DNA from: Halorarius halobius
GTDB taxonomy: Archaea; Halobacteriota; Halobacteria; Halobacteriales; Haloarculaceae
Direction: 5' to 3'
Length of the DNA: 64,000 nt
Assembly: GCF_024298865.1 (NCBI RefSeq)
Contig: NZ_CP101161.1
Coordinates: 1,385,227-1,449,226 of the forward strand
Shown: positions 44,849 through 53,631 of the stretch, one piece after another
Layout: every line of letters starts with the position of its first letter
Position numbering within the stretch: the first letter of the stretch is position 1
Translations under genes and position numbers: made by a program
Notes under the pieces: model-generated
Told to the model about the DNA's origin: nothing
Database searches by the model: none
Seen by the model: only the letters and a program-made list of their open reading frames with translations

Positions 44849-45814
44849 TCAGGGGACGACGTCGCCGATAGCCCGCTCGATGGTGTCCTCGTCGGGGAGG
44901 ACGTACTGCTCCTCGGGCGGGTCGTACGCGACGGGCACGTCGGCGCGGGTGACCCGCTTGACCGGCGCGTCGAGGTCCCAGAACGACTGGTTGGCGATGC
45001 GGGAGGCCACCTCGGCCGCGAACCCGCAGGTGCGGTTGGAGCTGTCGGCGACGACGACCCGGTTCGTCTTGCGGACGCTCTCGAAGATGGTCTCCTCGTC
45101 GAGCGGCAGCAGCGTCCGCGGGTCGATAACCTCGACGTCGACCTCCGGGGCCATCGACTCGGCGACGGACAGCGCCTCCGGCACCATCTCGCCGACCGCG
45201 ACGACGGTCACGTCGCTCCCCTCGCGTTTCACGTCCGCCTCGCCCAGCGGAATCCGGTACGGCTCGTCGGGCACCTCGCTCCGGTGACCGATGACGTTGG
45301 CCGGCCAGAACACCATCACGGGGTCGTCCTCGGCGACGGCGCTCATGAACAGCCCCTTCTGGTCGTAGGCGGTGCTCGGCACGACCGTCTTGACGCCGTA
45401 GTTGAGAAGCGACGGGTAGGCGTTGTCGGAGTGTTGCTGGGCGCTCCCGCCCGGTGCTCCGGAGGTGTTGACGGTGATGGTCATCGGAATCGACACCTGC
45501 CCGTCGGTCATGTGCCGGAGCTTCTGGGCGTTGTTGACGAGCTGGTCCATCCCGAGATAGCTCATCGTGTTGATCTGGTACTCGATGATGGGCCGCTTGC
45601 CGTCCATGGCGGCGCCGACCGCCAGCCCGTGGAACCCCTGTTCGGAGATGGGGGAGTCGAGCACCCGGTCCTCGCCGAACTCCTCGACGAGGTCGCGAGT
45701 CGTCCCCATCAGCGCGTGCCGGATGTCCTCGCCGACGAGGAACGACTCGTCGAACTCGGACAGCGCTTCGTGATACCCCTGAATTATCGACGCGATGTAG
45801 CTCGTATCTGACAT
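44849..45814 (-). CDS. 2-oxoacid/acetoin dehydrogenase E1 component, beta subunit
   Basis: A 321-residue transketolase-like beta chain. Typical features: LVGEDIRHALMGTTRDL, DSPISEQGFHGLAVGAAMDG, GGSAQQHSDN (the Gln-His-Ser segment) and VEVIDPRTLLPLDEE. It starts 2 bases after the E1 alpha stop. The open frame extends into E1 alpha, but the ATG at 45814 (MSDTSYIASIIQGYHEALSEF) is the family-like start. Works with the alpha chain in thiamine-dependent decarboxylation. Confidence 0.92.
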   Translation of the reverse strand: MSDTSYIASIIQGYHEALSEFDESFLVGEDIRHALMGTTRDLVEEFGEDRVLDSPISEQGFHGLAVGAAMDGKRPIIEYQINTMSYLGMDQLVNNAQKLRHMTDGQVSIPMTITVNTSGAPGGSAQQHSDNAYPSLLNYGVKTVVPSTAYDQKGLFMSAVAEDDPVMVFWPANVIGHRSEVPDEPYRIPLGEADVKREGSDVTVVAVGEMVPEALSVAESMAPEVDVEVIDPRTLLPLDEETIFESVRKTNRVVVADSSNRTCGFAAEVASRIANQSFWDLDAPVKRVTRADVPVAYDPPEEQYVLPDEDTIERAIGDVVP

Positions 45815-45816
45815 TG

Positions 45817-46887
45817 TTATCGGTACTTCGTCGCCGGCGTGTACGAGTAGTCCTGGTCGGCGTAGACGTCCTCCGGTGCTCGCTCGGCGGGCGGATACTC
45901 GCTTTCGACGGCGAACTCGGCGGCCGCGTCGATCTCGTCTGCGACCTCCGCGTCGACCTCGTCGAGCCGCTCCTCGGCGACGACGTCGGCTGCGGCGAGT
46001 GCCTCGCGGAACGTCGCCACGGGGTCGCGGGCCTCCTTCCAGTCGTCGACCTCGCCGTCCGGGCGGTACGGACGGTCCTCCAGCCAGCTCAGCGCCTTCT
46101 CGCCGGAGAAATGTCCCGAGTAGCGGAGCGTCTCGCACTCGACGAGGTACGGCTGGGACGCCTCGCGGGCCTGTTCGACGGCCTCCTGTACCTCCTCGTA
46201 GACGGTCAGGACGTTCTGACCGTTGATGGTCTTGCCCGGGAAGCCGTAGCCGTCCGCCCGGTCGGCGATGCTGTCGCCGGCGACCGCGTAGTCGTCGGAG
46301 GTGCTGACCGCGTAGCCGTTGTTCTCACAGAGGAACACGACCGGCAGGTCCCACACCGACGCCATGTTCATCGTCTCGTGGACGACGCCCTCGTTGGAGG
46401 CGCCGTCGCCGAAGAAGGAGACGCCGACTCGGTCGTCGCCGTCGAGTTTGGAACTCAGGATGGCTCCCGCGACGTGGGGGACGCTCGCCCCGACGATGGC
46501 GTTACAGCCGTAGATACCCAGCGAGAAGTCGACCATATGCATCGACCCGCCGCGCCCGCGGTTCAGTCCCGGCTCCTTGCCGGCGATTTCGGCCATCATC
46601 GCGTCGATGTCCGCGCCCCGGGCCAGGACGTGGCCGTGGCCGCGGTGCGTACTGCCGATGATGTCGTCGTCGGCCAGGGCGAGACAGGTTCCGACGGCGA
46701 CGGCTTCCTGTCCGAGATACAGGTGTACCGCGCCGGGCAACTCGCCCGCGTCGCTGAGGTCGCTCGCCTTCCGCTCGAACTCGCGTATCTCCTGCATCCG
46801 GCGGTACATCTCGAGCAGCAGTCCCTCCTCGTAGTCTGACACCTGAGACTGTAACGTCTCAGTCTGTGCTGGCACGTTGTGGCTCAT
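45817..46887 (-). CDS. 2-oxoacid/acetoin dehydrogenase E1 component, alpha subunit
   Basis: A 356-residue TPP-dependent alpha chain. The TPP motif is GDGASNEGVVHETMNMASVW...ENNGYA; HRGHGHVLARG and GRGGSMHMVDFSLG are typical of the acetoin/pyruvate E1 alpha group, the latter more often seen in acetoin dehydrogenases. Substrate (pyruvate, branched 2-oxoacid or acetoin) cannot be decided from sequence. Start ATG 46887 follows a TATA-like CTATAAGC on the minus strand (46923-46930). First gene of the E1a-E1b-E3 block. Confidence 0.9.
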   Translation of the reverse strand: MSHNVPAQTETLQSQVSDYEEGLLLEMYRRMQEIREFERKASDLSDAGELPGAVHLYLGQEAVAVGTCLALADDDIIGSTHRGHGHVLARGADIDAMMAEIAGKEPGLNRGRGGSMHMVDFSLGIYGCNAIVGASVPHVAGAILSSKLDGDDRVGVSFFGDGASNEGVVHETMNMASVWDLPVVFLCENNGYAVSTSDDYAVAGDSIADRADGYGFPGKTINGQNVLTVYEEVQEAVEQAREASQPYLVECETLRYSGHFSGEKALSWLEDRPYRPDGEVDDWKEARDPVATFREALAAADVVAEERLDEVDAEVADEIDAAAEFAVESEYPPAERAPEDVYADQDYSYTPATKYR

Positions 46888-46980
46888 TGATTCGTCGTCC
46901 CTCCGTACTCTTTCCGTTATTTGCTTATAGCTTTCGCCGAGCCGGCCGGTCTCCCGTAAATATAGAATTTCCAACAAAAA

Positions 46981-46988
46981 CTATAAAT
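46981..46988 (+). promoter_or_regulatory. TATA box for the acyl-CoA ligase operon
   Basis: CTATAAAT preceded by the A-rich CAACAAAAA lies 28-35 bases before the ATG at 47016, a strong archaeal promoter arrangement. In the same 128-base divergent spacer, TATA-like blocks on the minus strand (46958-46967 and 46923-46930) can serve E1 alpha, so the two transcripts may be co-controlled. Confidence 0.65.
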
Positions 46989-47015
46989 CGGGATAGCCGC
47001 GATATTCCGACCGGC

Positions 47016-48593
47016 ATGGACTTTCTACACGGCAAGACGGTACGGGACCTCTGGCGCGAACGCGTCGAGCTCTCGGGGGACGACCGGTTCCTCATCACCG
47101 ACGAGGCGACGGGCGTCGAGCGGAGCTACGACTACGCGGAGTTCAACGACCTGATCGACCGGACGGCCCGGGCGTTCCACGACGACCTCGGCATCGAGAA
47201 AGGGGACAAGGTGACCATCCACCTGCCGAACTGTCCCGAGTATCTCCAGGTGTGGTTCGCGCTGCTGAAGTTGGGCGCCGTCAGCGTCCACTCGAACACG
47301 AACCACACCGTCCGTGAGGTGAACTACACCATCGACAACTCCGACTCGGAGGCGGTCATCACCTCGCCGGCGTATGCGGACCTCGTCGCGGACGCCTGTG
47401 AAGGGACGGCCGTCGAGACGACCGTCTACGGCCGCGTCGACGACGAGGACGTCGACGGCGTCGTCCTCGACGAGGTGGTCACGGACGCCGACCCCGACCT
47501 GCCCGACGTCGACATCGACGGCGAGGACGTCGCACAGATAATCTTCACCTCGGGGACGACGAGCGACCCGAAGGGCGTGCTCCACACGCACGCGAACCTG
47601 CTGTACTCCGGCGAGCGGGCGAGCAAACACACCGCCCTCCGCCCCGACGACCGGATGCTCACCGCTCTCCCCGTGTTCCACGTCAACGCTCAGTCCATCA
47701 GCGTGCTCGGGTCGCTGACCGTCGGCTGTGAACTCGTCCTCGTCGAGGAGTTCAAGGCGTCCGACTACGTCGACCAACTGCGGCGCCACCGCGCGACCGT
47801 GACGAGCATCATCGGCACGCAGGTCCGCGCGCTCCTGGCGCAACCCGAGCAGGGCACCGACGACGACAACGACCTCCGGGAGATATTCTTCGCCATCAAC
47901 GTCACCGACGACGAGAAGGAGCGGTTCGAACAGCGGTTCGGCGCGCCCCTGCTCAACGGCTACGGGCTCTCGGAGACGATGACCATCGTGACGATGGCAC
48001 CCATCCACGGCGACCGGGCGTGGCCGTCTATCGGCCGGCCCGCGTTCGACCGCGAGGTCCACATCGTCGACGACGACGGCAACGAGGTTGCGACCGGCGA
48101 GCGGGGCGAGATCGCCGTCGGCGGCAAACGGGGCCGCAACCTGATGAAGGCGTACTACGAGATGCCCGACAAGACGGAGGAGGCGTTCACCGAGGAGGGG
48201 TGGCTACTCACCGGCGACTTCGGCCGCTTCGACGAGCACGGCAACCTCTACTTCGTCGACCGGAAGAAGAACATCATCGAGTCCCGCGGCGAGAACGTCA
48301 GCGAGGCCGAGGTCGAGGGCGTCCTCGAGAACCACCCGAAGGTCGAGGAGGCGGGTGTCATCGGCGTCCCCGACGACTTCTACGGCGAGGCGGTGAAGGC
48401 GCTCGTCAAGCGGGCCGACGAGAGCCTGACCGTCGAGGAACTCGACGAGTACGCCACCGAGAACCTCGCGGAGTTCAAGCGCCCCGCGGAGATCGTGTTC
48501 GTCGACGAGTTCCCCCGGACCAGCATCGGCAAGATTGAGAAGAGCACGCTCCGCGACGAGGGCGGCGTCCCCGACGAGATGGAGGCGCAGTGA
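47016..48593 (+). CDS. AMP-forming acyl-CoA ligase (class I ANL enzyme)
   Basis: A 525-residue adenylate-forming ligase. Motifs: the P-loop-like TSGTTSDPKGV (A3), the core GYGLSETMTI (A5 region), LTGDFGRFDEHGNLYFVDRKKNII (A7-A8) and the terminal catalytic lysine in RTSIGKIEKSTL. It activates a carboxylate to its CoA thioester; fatty or aromatic substrate undetermined. First gene of a run with the two MaoC genes (stop and next ATG adjacent). Confidence 0.9.
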   Translation: MDFLHGKTVRDLWRERVELSGDDRFLITDEATGVERSYDYAEFNDLIDRTARAFHDDLGIEKGDKVTIHLPNCPEYLQVWFALLKLGAVSVHSNTNHTVREVNYTIDNSDSEAVITSPAYADLVADACEGTAVETTVYGRVDDEDVDGVVLDEVVTDADPDLPDVDIDGEDVAQIIFTSGTTSDPKGVLHTHANLLYSGERASKHTALRPDDRMLTALPVFHVNAQSISVLGSLTVGCELVLVEEFKASDYVDQLRRHRATVTSIIGTQVRALLAQPEQGTDDDNDLREIFFAINVTDDEKERFEQRFGAPLLNGYGLSETMTIVTMAPIHGDRAWPSIGRPAFDREVHIVDDDGNEVATGERGEIAVGGKRGRNLMKAYYEMPDKTEEAFTEEGWLLTGDFGRFDEHGNLYFVDRKKNIIESRGENVSEAEVEGVLENHPKVEEAGVIGVPDDFYGEAVKALVKRADESLTVEELDEYATENLAEFKRPAEIVFVDEFPRTSIGKIEKSTLRDEGGVPDEMEAQ

Positions 48594-49103
48594 ATGTCGA
48601 GCGACATCGACCCGTCGGCCCACGAGGACGCCATCGGCACTACCGTCGAGTACGACCTCGGGCGCATCACGCCGCTGATGTCGCGGCGGTACGCCCGGGC
48701 TGTCGAGGACGACAACCCGCTGTTCCACGACGCCGAGTACGCCCGCGAGCAGGGGTACGACGACGTGGTGGTGCCGCCGAACTTCCTGTCGGCCGTCATC
48801 GACCCGACGGCGGGCGCACCGGCCGACGAGTTGCGCGAGGACGGACTCGACCCGACACAGTTCCCCATCGAACTGCCGCCGGAGGCGATACTGATGGGCG
48901 GCGGCCAGGACCTCTCGATCCACCGGTACGTCACGGCCGGCGAGCACGTCTCCGTCGAGGCGACGTTCACCGACGTCTACCAGCGCGACAGCGAGCAGAT
49001 GGGGACGCTCACGTTCATGGAGGAGACGACGGAGTACTACGGCGACGACGACGACCACGTGCTCACGTGCGACGAGACGATGATAGTGGGTGACCGCCAA
49101 TGA
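48594..49103 (+). CDS. MaoC-like dehydratase, N-terminal-type half
   Basis: A 169-residue hot-dog protein matching the MaoC N-terminal dehydratase type (VEYDLGRITPLMSRRYARAVEDDNPLFHDAEYAREQGYDDVVVPPNFLSAVID, here quoted in part). It lacks the usual catalytic Asp-His pair of the hydratase half, as expected for a structural partner. It begins right after the ligase stop and overlaps the next gene by 4 bases (ATGA). With the next protein it should form a split two-subunit hydratase. Confidence 0.8.
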   Translation: MSSDIDPSAHEDAIGTTVEYDLGRITPLMSRRYARAVEDDNPLFHDAEYAREQGYDDVVVPPNFLSAVIDPTAGAPADELREDGLDPTQFPIELPPEAILMGGGQDLSIHRYVTAGEHVSVEATFTDVYQRDSEQMGTLTFMEETTEYYGDDDDHVLTCDETMIVGDRQ

Positions 49104-49507
49104 CGAACATCGACGACCTCCACGCCGGCCAGGAACTCCCCGAGTTGACGAAGGAGCCGTCGATTCCACAGCTGTTCCGGTACAGCGCCGTCACGTGGAA
49201 CGCCCACCGCATCCACTACGACGCCGACCACGCCCGCGAGGAGGGCCACCCGAACATCCTCGTGCAGGCGCATCTCCACGGCGCGGTCATCCAGGAGCTG
49301 CTGATGGACTGGCTCGGTGCGGACGGGAAACTGACGGACCTGTCGTGGCGCAACGTCGGGCGAGCGACGCCCGACTCCGACCTCCACGTCGGCGCGGAAG
49401 TGACGACCGTCGACGCCGACGCGGGTGTCGTCGAACTCGAGGTGTGGACCCGCACCGACGCCGAGCGGTGTGCGGAGGGCGTCGCCGCGGTCGAACTGTT
49501 CGACTGA
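49100..49507 (+). CDS. MaoC-like hydratase, catalytic half
   Basis: A 135-residue hot-dog protein carrying the hydratase-type helix and residues: RYSAVTWNAHRIHYDADHAREEGHPN, with the Asp and His of the R-specific hydratase motif region (NAHRIHYD). It resembles the C-terminal domain of MaoC/itaconyl-CoA hydratase-like enzymes and would hydrate an enoyl-CoA as a complex with the preceding half. Confidence 0.8.
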   Translation: MTNIDDLHAGQELPELTKEPSIPQLFRYSAVTWNAHRIHYDADHAREEGHPNILVQAHLHGAVIQELLMDWLGADGKLTDLSWRNVGRATPDSDLHVGAEVTTVDADAGVVELEVWTRTDAERCAEGVAAVELFD

Positions 49508-49584
49508 GGTCTCACCTCCACCTCGCTTCGCGATGAACCGCGGACGACGAACACTCTTTACCCCGCGTTCCGTTGTCCCCGTGT

Positions 49585-50748
49585 ATGCGAAACGTTAGCA
49601 TCGTCGGCGCCGGCACCACCCCGTTCGGGGAACTCGGCGCCGGCGTGACCGACCTCGGCAGTCGAGCGGTGGTACGCGCCATGGACGACGGCGGGGTCGC
49701 GACGGACGAGGTGGACGCGCTGTATCTGGGCAACTTCGTCGCCGGCATCCTCGAAGGACAGGGGGCGGTCGGCCCCATCGTCGCCGACGAGGTGGGACTG
49801 ACCGGCGTCCCCGCGGCCTCCGTCGAGGGGGCCTGTGCCAGTTCCGGCATCGCGTTCCGGCAGGCGTACAACGCCATCGCCACGGGCGTCCACGACGTGG
49901 TGATTGCGGGCGGCGTCGAGAGCATGACGAACGCGGACACGCCGGAGTTCACCCGGGCGCTGGGGAGTGCCGCCCATCAGCGCACGGAGGGGACGAGCGG
50001 CCTGACGTTCCCGGGGTTTTACGGTATGTACCTCGACCGCTACCTCCACGAACACGACGCGACCCGCGAGCAGGTCGCCGAGGTCGCGGTCAAGAACCGG
50101 GCGAACGGGGCGAAGAACCCGCGGGCCCGGTTCCAGGAGGCGGTCGACGTCGAGACGGTGCTGGAGTCGGACCCGGTCGCCGACCCCCTGCGGCTGTACG
50201 ACTGCTGTCCGGCCGCCGACGGCGCCGCCGCGGTCGTGCTCGCCGCGAGCGACCTCGCGCCGTCGTTCACCGACCGCCCGGTCGACGTGTTGGCGAGCGC
50301 CCACTCCACCGGTCCGAACGCCGCCCACCGCTACGACGATTTGACGACGCTCGACGCGACGGTCGCGGCGGCCGACCGAGCGTACGAGGAGGCCGGCGTC
50401 GCGCCCGACGACCTCGACGTGATAGAGCTTCACGACTGCTTCACGCCCGCTGAGGTCGGCGACGCGGAGGACCTCGGCCTGTTCGAGAAGGGCGACGGCG
50501 CCCGGGCGACGGCCGCCGGCGAGACGGCGGTCGACGGCCCCCACCCCATCAACCCCTCCGGCGGACTGCTGGCGAAGGGCCACCCCGTCGGCGCCACCGG
50601 CGTCGGGCAGATATACGAGGTGCGCCGCCAACTGCTCGGCGACCACGAGAACCAGGTCGAGGACGTGCGACTCGGCCTCACGCACAACGCCGGCGGGAGC
50701 GGGGTCGTCTGTACCGTCACCGTCCTCGGGAGGGACGCCGATGTCTGA
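49585..50748 (+). CDS. SCP2/thiolase-type acetyl-CoA C-acyltransferase
   Basis: A 387-residue thiolase-fold enzyme. The nucleophile is Cys84 in EGACASSGIAF. The other active-site loops are ELHDCFTPAE, GHPVGATG and THNAGGSG, in which the second canonical Cys (CxGG) is replaced as in SCPx-type thiolases. Its ATG follows a weak TATA-like sequence by about 27 bases. The next gene, a DUF35 protein, overlaps it by 8 bases, the standard partner of this thiolase class in archaea. Likely thiolysis of a 3-oxoacyl-CoA; a retro-aldolase role cannot be excluded. Confidence 0.87.
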   Translation: MRNVSIVGAGTTPFGELGAGVTDLGSRAVVRAMDDGGVATDEVDALYLGNFVAGILEGQGAVGPIVADEVGLTGVPAASVEGACASSGIAFRQAYNAIATGVHDVVIAGGVESMTNADTPEFTRALGSAAHQRTEGTSGLTFPGFYGMYLDRYLHEHDATREQVAEVAVKNRANGAKNPRARFQEAVDVETVLESDPVADPLRLYDCCPAADGAAAVVLAASDLAPSFTDRPVDVLASAHSTGPNAAHRYDDLTTLDATVAAADRAYEEAGVAPDDLDVIELHDCFTPAEVGDAEDLGLFEKGDGARATAAGETAVDGPHPINPSGGLLAKGHPVGATGVGQIYEVRRQLLGDHENQVEDVRLGLTHNAGGSGVVCTVTVLGRDADV

Positions 50749-51067
50749 GCCGTTCCCGGCCCACGAGTGCGATGCGTGTGGTGCCCGCTACGGCCACGAC
50801 CCCGCGGTCTGTCGCGACTGCGGCGCCGAGGCGTTCGACACCGTAGAACTGTCCGGCGACGGGCGACTGTACGCCAGCACCGTCGTCCGGGTGCCGCCCA
50901 CCGGCTACGAGGGCGAGGCGCCGTTCGTGGTCGGCCTCGTCGACGTCGGCGGGCCGGAGGGCGTCCGCGTGACCGCCAGAATCGAGGGGACGGAGCGGCC
51001 CGACCCGGACGCCGACGTGGCGTTCGTCGGCGAGACGGACGGCACGCTCCGGTTCGAGGTGGTCTGA
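50741..51067 (+). CDS. DUF35 OB-fold/zinc-ribbon thiolase partner
   Basis: A 108-residue protein with a rubredoxin-like zinc ribbon, ECDACGARYGHDPAVCRDCG, then an OB-fold (ELSGDGRLYASTVVRVPPTG...APFVVGLVDV). It is the usual CoA-channelling partner of archaeal thiolases. Overlap of 8 bases with the thiolase implies a 1:1 complex. Confidence 0.9.
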   Translation: MSEPFPAHECDACGARYGHDPAVCRDCGAEAFDTVELSGDGRLYASTVVRVPPTGYEGEAPFVVGLVDVGGPEGVRVTARIEGTERPDPDADVAFVGETDGTLRFEVV

Positions 51068-51119
51068 GTTTCGGCGCTTCAGGGTGGTCCGGGTTCCGGA
51101 GGTCGACCGGGGGAACGAA

Positions 51120-52691
51120 TCAGTTGATCTCCCGGTCGGCGTCCTCCCAGTACGGCTCGCGGAGCGCCTTCTTGTCCATCTTCCCGTACGGCGTCGTCGG
51201 GATTTCGTCGACGAACTCGACGGATTTGGGCTTCTTGTAGTCGGCGAGCCGCTCGCCCGCGAACGCCACGAGGTCGTCTTCGGTCGGGTCGCCGTCGGCG
51301 ACGACGACCGCGTGGACCGCCTCGCCCCAGTCGTCGTCCGGGACGCCGATGACCGCCACCTGCTGGACCGCGGGGTGGGCGTCGAGCGCGTCCTCGACCT
51401 CGGTCGTGTAGACGTTCATCCCGCCGGAGATTATCATGTCGTTCGCGCGGTCGAGGAGGTAGACGTAGCCCGCCTCGTCGCGGCGGGCGATGTCGCCCGT
51501 CCGGAGCCAGCCGTCGACCAGCGTCGATTCCGTCTTCTCCGGTTTCCCGTGGTAGCCGTCCATCACGTACGGGGAGCGCATCACCAGTTCGCCGACCTCG
51601 CCGCGCGGGAGCAGATCGACGGTCGACTCGACCGAGGGGTCCGCGATGCCGGCCTCGACCATCGCCGCGGGCGCGCCACACGAGTCCATCTGTGGCTCCC
51701 CGACGACGTGGTCGCGCTTCGGGAGCACCATCCCCACGTCGGGCATCTCCGTCTGGCCGTACAGCTGGACGAACACGTCGCCGAACGTCTCCAGCGCCGC
51801 CGCCAGCCGCTCCTGGGTTATCGGCGCGGCCCCGTACAGCACCGTCTCCAGCCCCGAGACGTCCCGCTGGTCGAGCGCCTCGTGGTCGAGCACACGGTAG
51901 AGCATCGTCGGGACGAGGAACGCCCACGTTATCGGCTCCTCGTCGACGAGCCGGAGGAACGTCTCCGGGTCGAACCCCTGCGTGACGGTGAGCCGCGCCC
52001 CCTGGAGCATCGCCGCGAGGTGGATGTACCCCGCGGCGTGGGGGAGCGGCGTCATGACGAGCATCTCCTCGCCGTCGCGTATCTCGCAGGCGGCGACGTG
52101 TGCCAGCATGTTCATCCCGAGGATGCCGTGGGTGTGTCGCGCGCCTTTCGGCTTGCCGGTCGTCCCGCCGGTGTACGAGAGCCGGAGGAGGTCGTCGGGT
52201 TCGGGGTCGGGGGTCTCCGGCTCCGGGGGATGGTCGGCCAGCAGTCGGTCGAGCGGCTGTTGCCCCTCGGGCGGGTCCTCGGAGACGGCGACGACGGTGT
52301 CGAGCGCCGGCAACTCGGGAGCGAGGTCGGCGACGGTGTCCGTGAAGCCGGCGCCGACGACGGCCGCTCGCGCCCCGGAGTCAGCGAACATGTAGCGGAA
52401 CTCCTCGGGCGTCAGCATGTCGTTCATCGGGACGTTGACGAAGCCGCCGCGGACACAGGCGAGGTTGGCGGTGAGGTAGGCGAGCTGGTTCGACATCACC
52501 ACGCCGACCCGGTCGCCCGGCTCGATACCCCGCTCTGCGAGCGCGCGGGCCAGCCGGCCGCCGCGCTCCCACGCCTCCCCGTAGGTCACCGTCTCGCCGT
52601 CGACTCTCGCTAGCTCCCGGTCGGCGTACCGGTCGACGGCGCCGCGCAACAGGCCGTGGACGGTCGGAGTCTCGCGCAGGTCGGCGGTCAT
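51120..52691 (-). CDS. AMP-forming acyl-CoA ligase, second copy
   Basis: A 523-residue adenylate-forming ligase on the opposite strand. Motifs: YTGGTTGKPKGARHTHG, YGAAPITQE, LYGQTEMPDV, LRTGDIARRDEAGYVYLLDRANDMIISGGMN (in two parts) and TTPYGKMDKKAL with the terminal lysine. It differs clearly from the ligase at 47 kb (for example GKPKGARHTHG versus SDPKGVLHTHA), so it likely acts on another acid. It converges on the DUF35 gene. Confidence 0.88.
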   Translation of the reverse strand: MTADLRETPTVHGLLRGAVDRYADRELARVDGETVTYGEAWERGGRLARALAERGIEPGDRVGVVMSNQLAYLTANLACVRGGFVNVPMNDMLTPEEFRYMFADSGARAAVVGAGFTDTVADLAPELPALDTVVAVSEDPPEGQQPLDRLLADHPPEPETPDPEPDDLLRLSYTGGTTGKPKGARHTHGILGMNMLAHVAACEIRDGEEMLVMTPLPHAAGYIHLAAMLQGARLTVTQGFDPETFLRLVDEEPITWAFLVPTMLYRVLDHEALDQRDVSGLETVLYGAAPITQERLAAALETFGDVFVQLYGQTEMPDVGMVLPKRDHVVGEPQMDSCGAPAAMVEAGIADPSVESTVDLLPRGEVGELVMRSPYVMDGYHGKPEKTESTLVDGWLRTGDIARRDEAGYVYLLDRANDMIISGGMNVYTTEVEDALDAHPAVQQVAVIGVPDDDWGEAVHAVVVADGDPTEDDLVAFAGERLADYKKPKSVEFVDEIPTTPYGKMDKKALREPYWEDADREIN

Positions 52692-52731
52692 GGCCGCCCC
52701 CGGTCGGAGTCGAACTCCATGTCGGGAGGCG

Positions 52732-53514
52732 TCAGGCGTCCTCGGGCAGTTTGCCCCGCTCCTCGGCGACCTCCATGAGGATGGGGACGCTGTCGGTGAT
52801 GGTGTGGATGCCCAGCACGCTCGCAAGCTGGAACACCTCCATTATCTCCTTGCGGCTCGCGCCGTAGCTGAGGGCGTTCTGGATGTGGACGCGTAGCCCC
52901 GGCAGGTAGAGGTGGGTCGTCGCCACGTCGATTGCGATGTAGACGAGTTCCTTCGTCTTCGGGTCGAGTTCCCCCTCGTTCCACGGGTGAGCCGAGAAGT
53001 CGAGGTACGCCTCGAAGTAGCCGGGGTCGAGCTTCAGGACGTCCTCCCACAGCTCCGACCAGTAGCCGCGCTCCGCTTCGAACTTCTCGCGGAGGCGCTG
53101 TTGCTCCTCGGCGGCCTCGCCGGTCGCCTCGTCGGGACGGCCCGCCTCCTCCATGAGGATGGGGACGCCCTCGGTCACCGAGTGGATGCCCAGCACGCTC
53201 GCAAGCTGGAACACCTCCATGATTTCGTCGACGGTGGCGTCGTGGTCGAACGCGTTCTCGATGTGGACGCGGGTCCCCTTGTTGTAGAGGTGGGTCGTCG
53301 AGCAGTCGATGGCGATGTAGATGAACTCCTTCACCTTCGGGTCGAGTTCGCCGTGCTTCCAGGGCTGGGCCGATAGCTCCCGATATTTGTCGAGGAACTC
53401 GGGATCGAGCTCCAGGATGTCGCCCCAGAGGTCGGACCAGTAGCCGCGCTCCGCTTCGAACTGCTCTTTGATGCGTTGCTGCTGTTCGGTCAGGTCGCGC
53501 TCGGACTGTGCCAT
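52732..53514 (-). CDS. Tandem-duplicated carboxymuconolactone decarboxylase-like protein without CxxC
   Basis: A 260-residue protein of two similar halves (period 126 residues). Each has FEAERGYWSxLW, xKxxxYIAID..TTHLY, xxRVHIxNA and EIMEVFQLASVLGIH. Neither half has the redox CxxC; it is replaced by DCSTTH and DVATTH. The duplication is visible in the DNA: 39 bases are identical at 52804-52842 and 53182-53220, suggesting recent duplication or gene conversion. Chemistry is therefore unlike AhpD and could be decarboxylase- or lyase-like; 40 bases downstream of it lies the second ligase gene. Confidence 0.82.
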   Translation of the reverse strand: MAQSERDLTEQQQRIKEQFEAERGYWSDLWGDILELDPEFLDKYRELSAQPWKHGELDPKVKEFIYIAIDCSTTHLYNKGTRVHIENAFDHDATVDEIMEVFQLASVLGIHSVTEGVPILMEEAGRPDEATGEAAEEQQRLREKFEAERGYWSELWEDVLKLDPGYFEAYLDFSAHPWNEGELDPKTKELVYIAIDVATTHLYLPGLRVHIQNALSYGASRKEIMEVFQLASVLGIHTITDSVPILMEVAEERGKLPEDA

Positions 53515-53631
53515 GCGTTCACAGAGTCGCCTCACCGTCACTTAATGGTACCGCAGGGGGCGCCTGGCGGCCGAGTCGCCGGCCGCCGGCCCGCCCCAGC
53601 AGTTATGTCGGCCGTCCTCGATACCAGGCGT

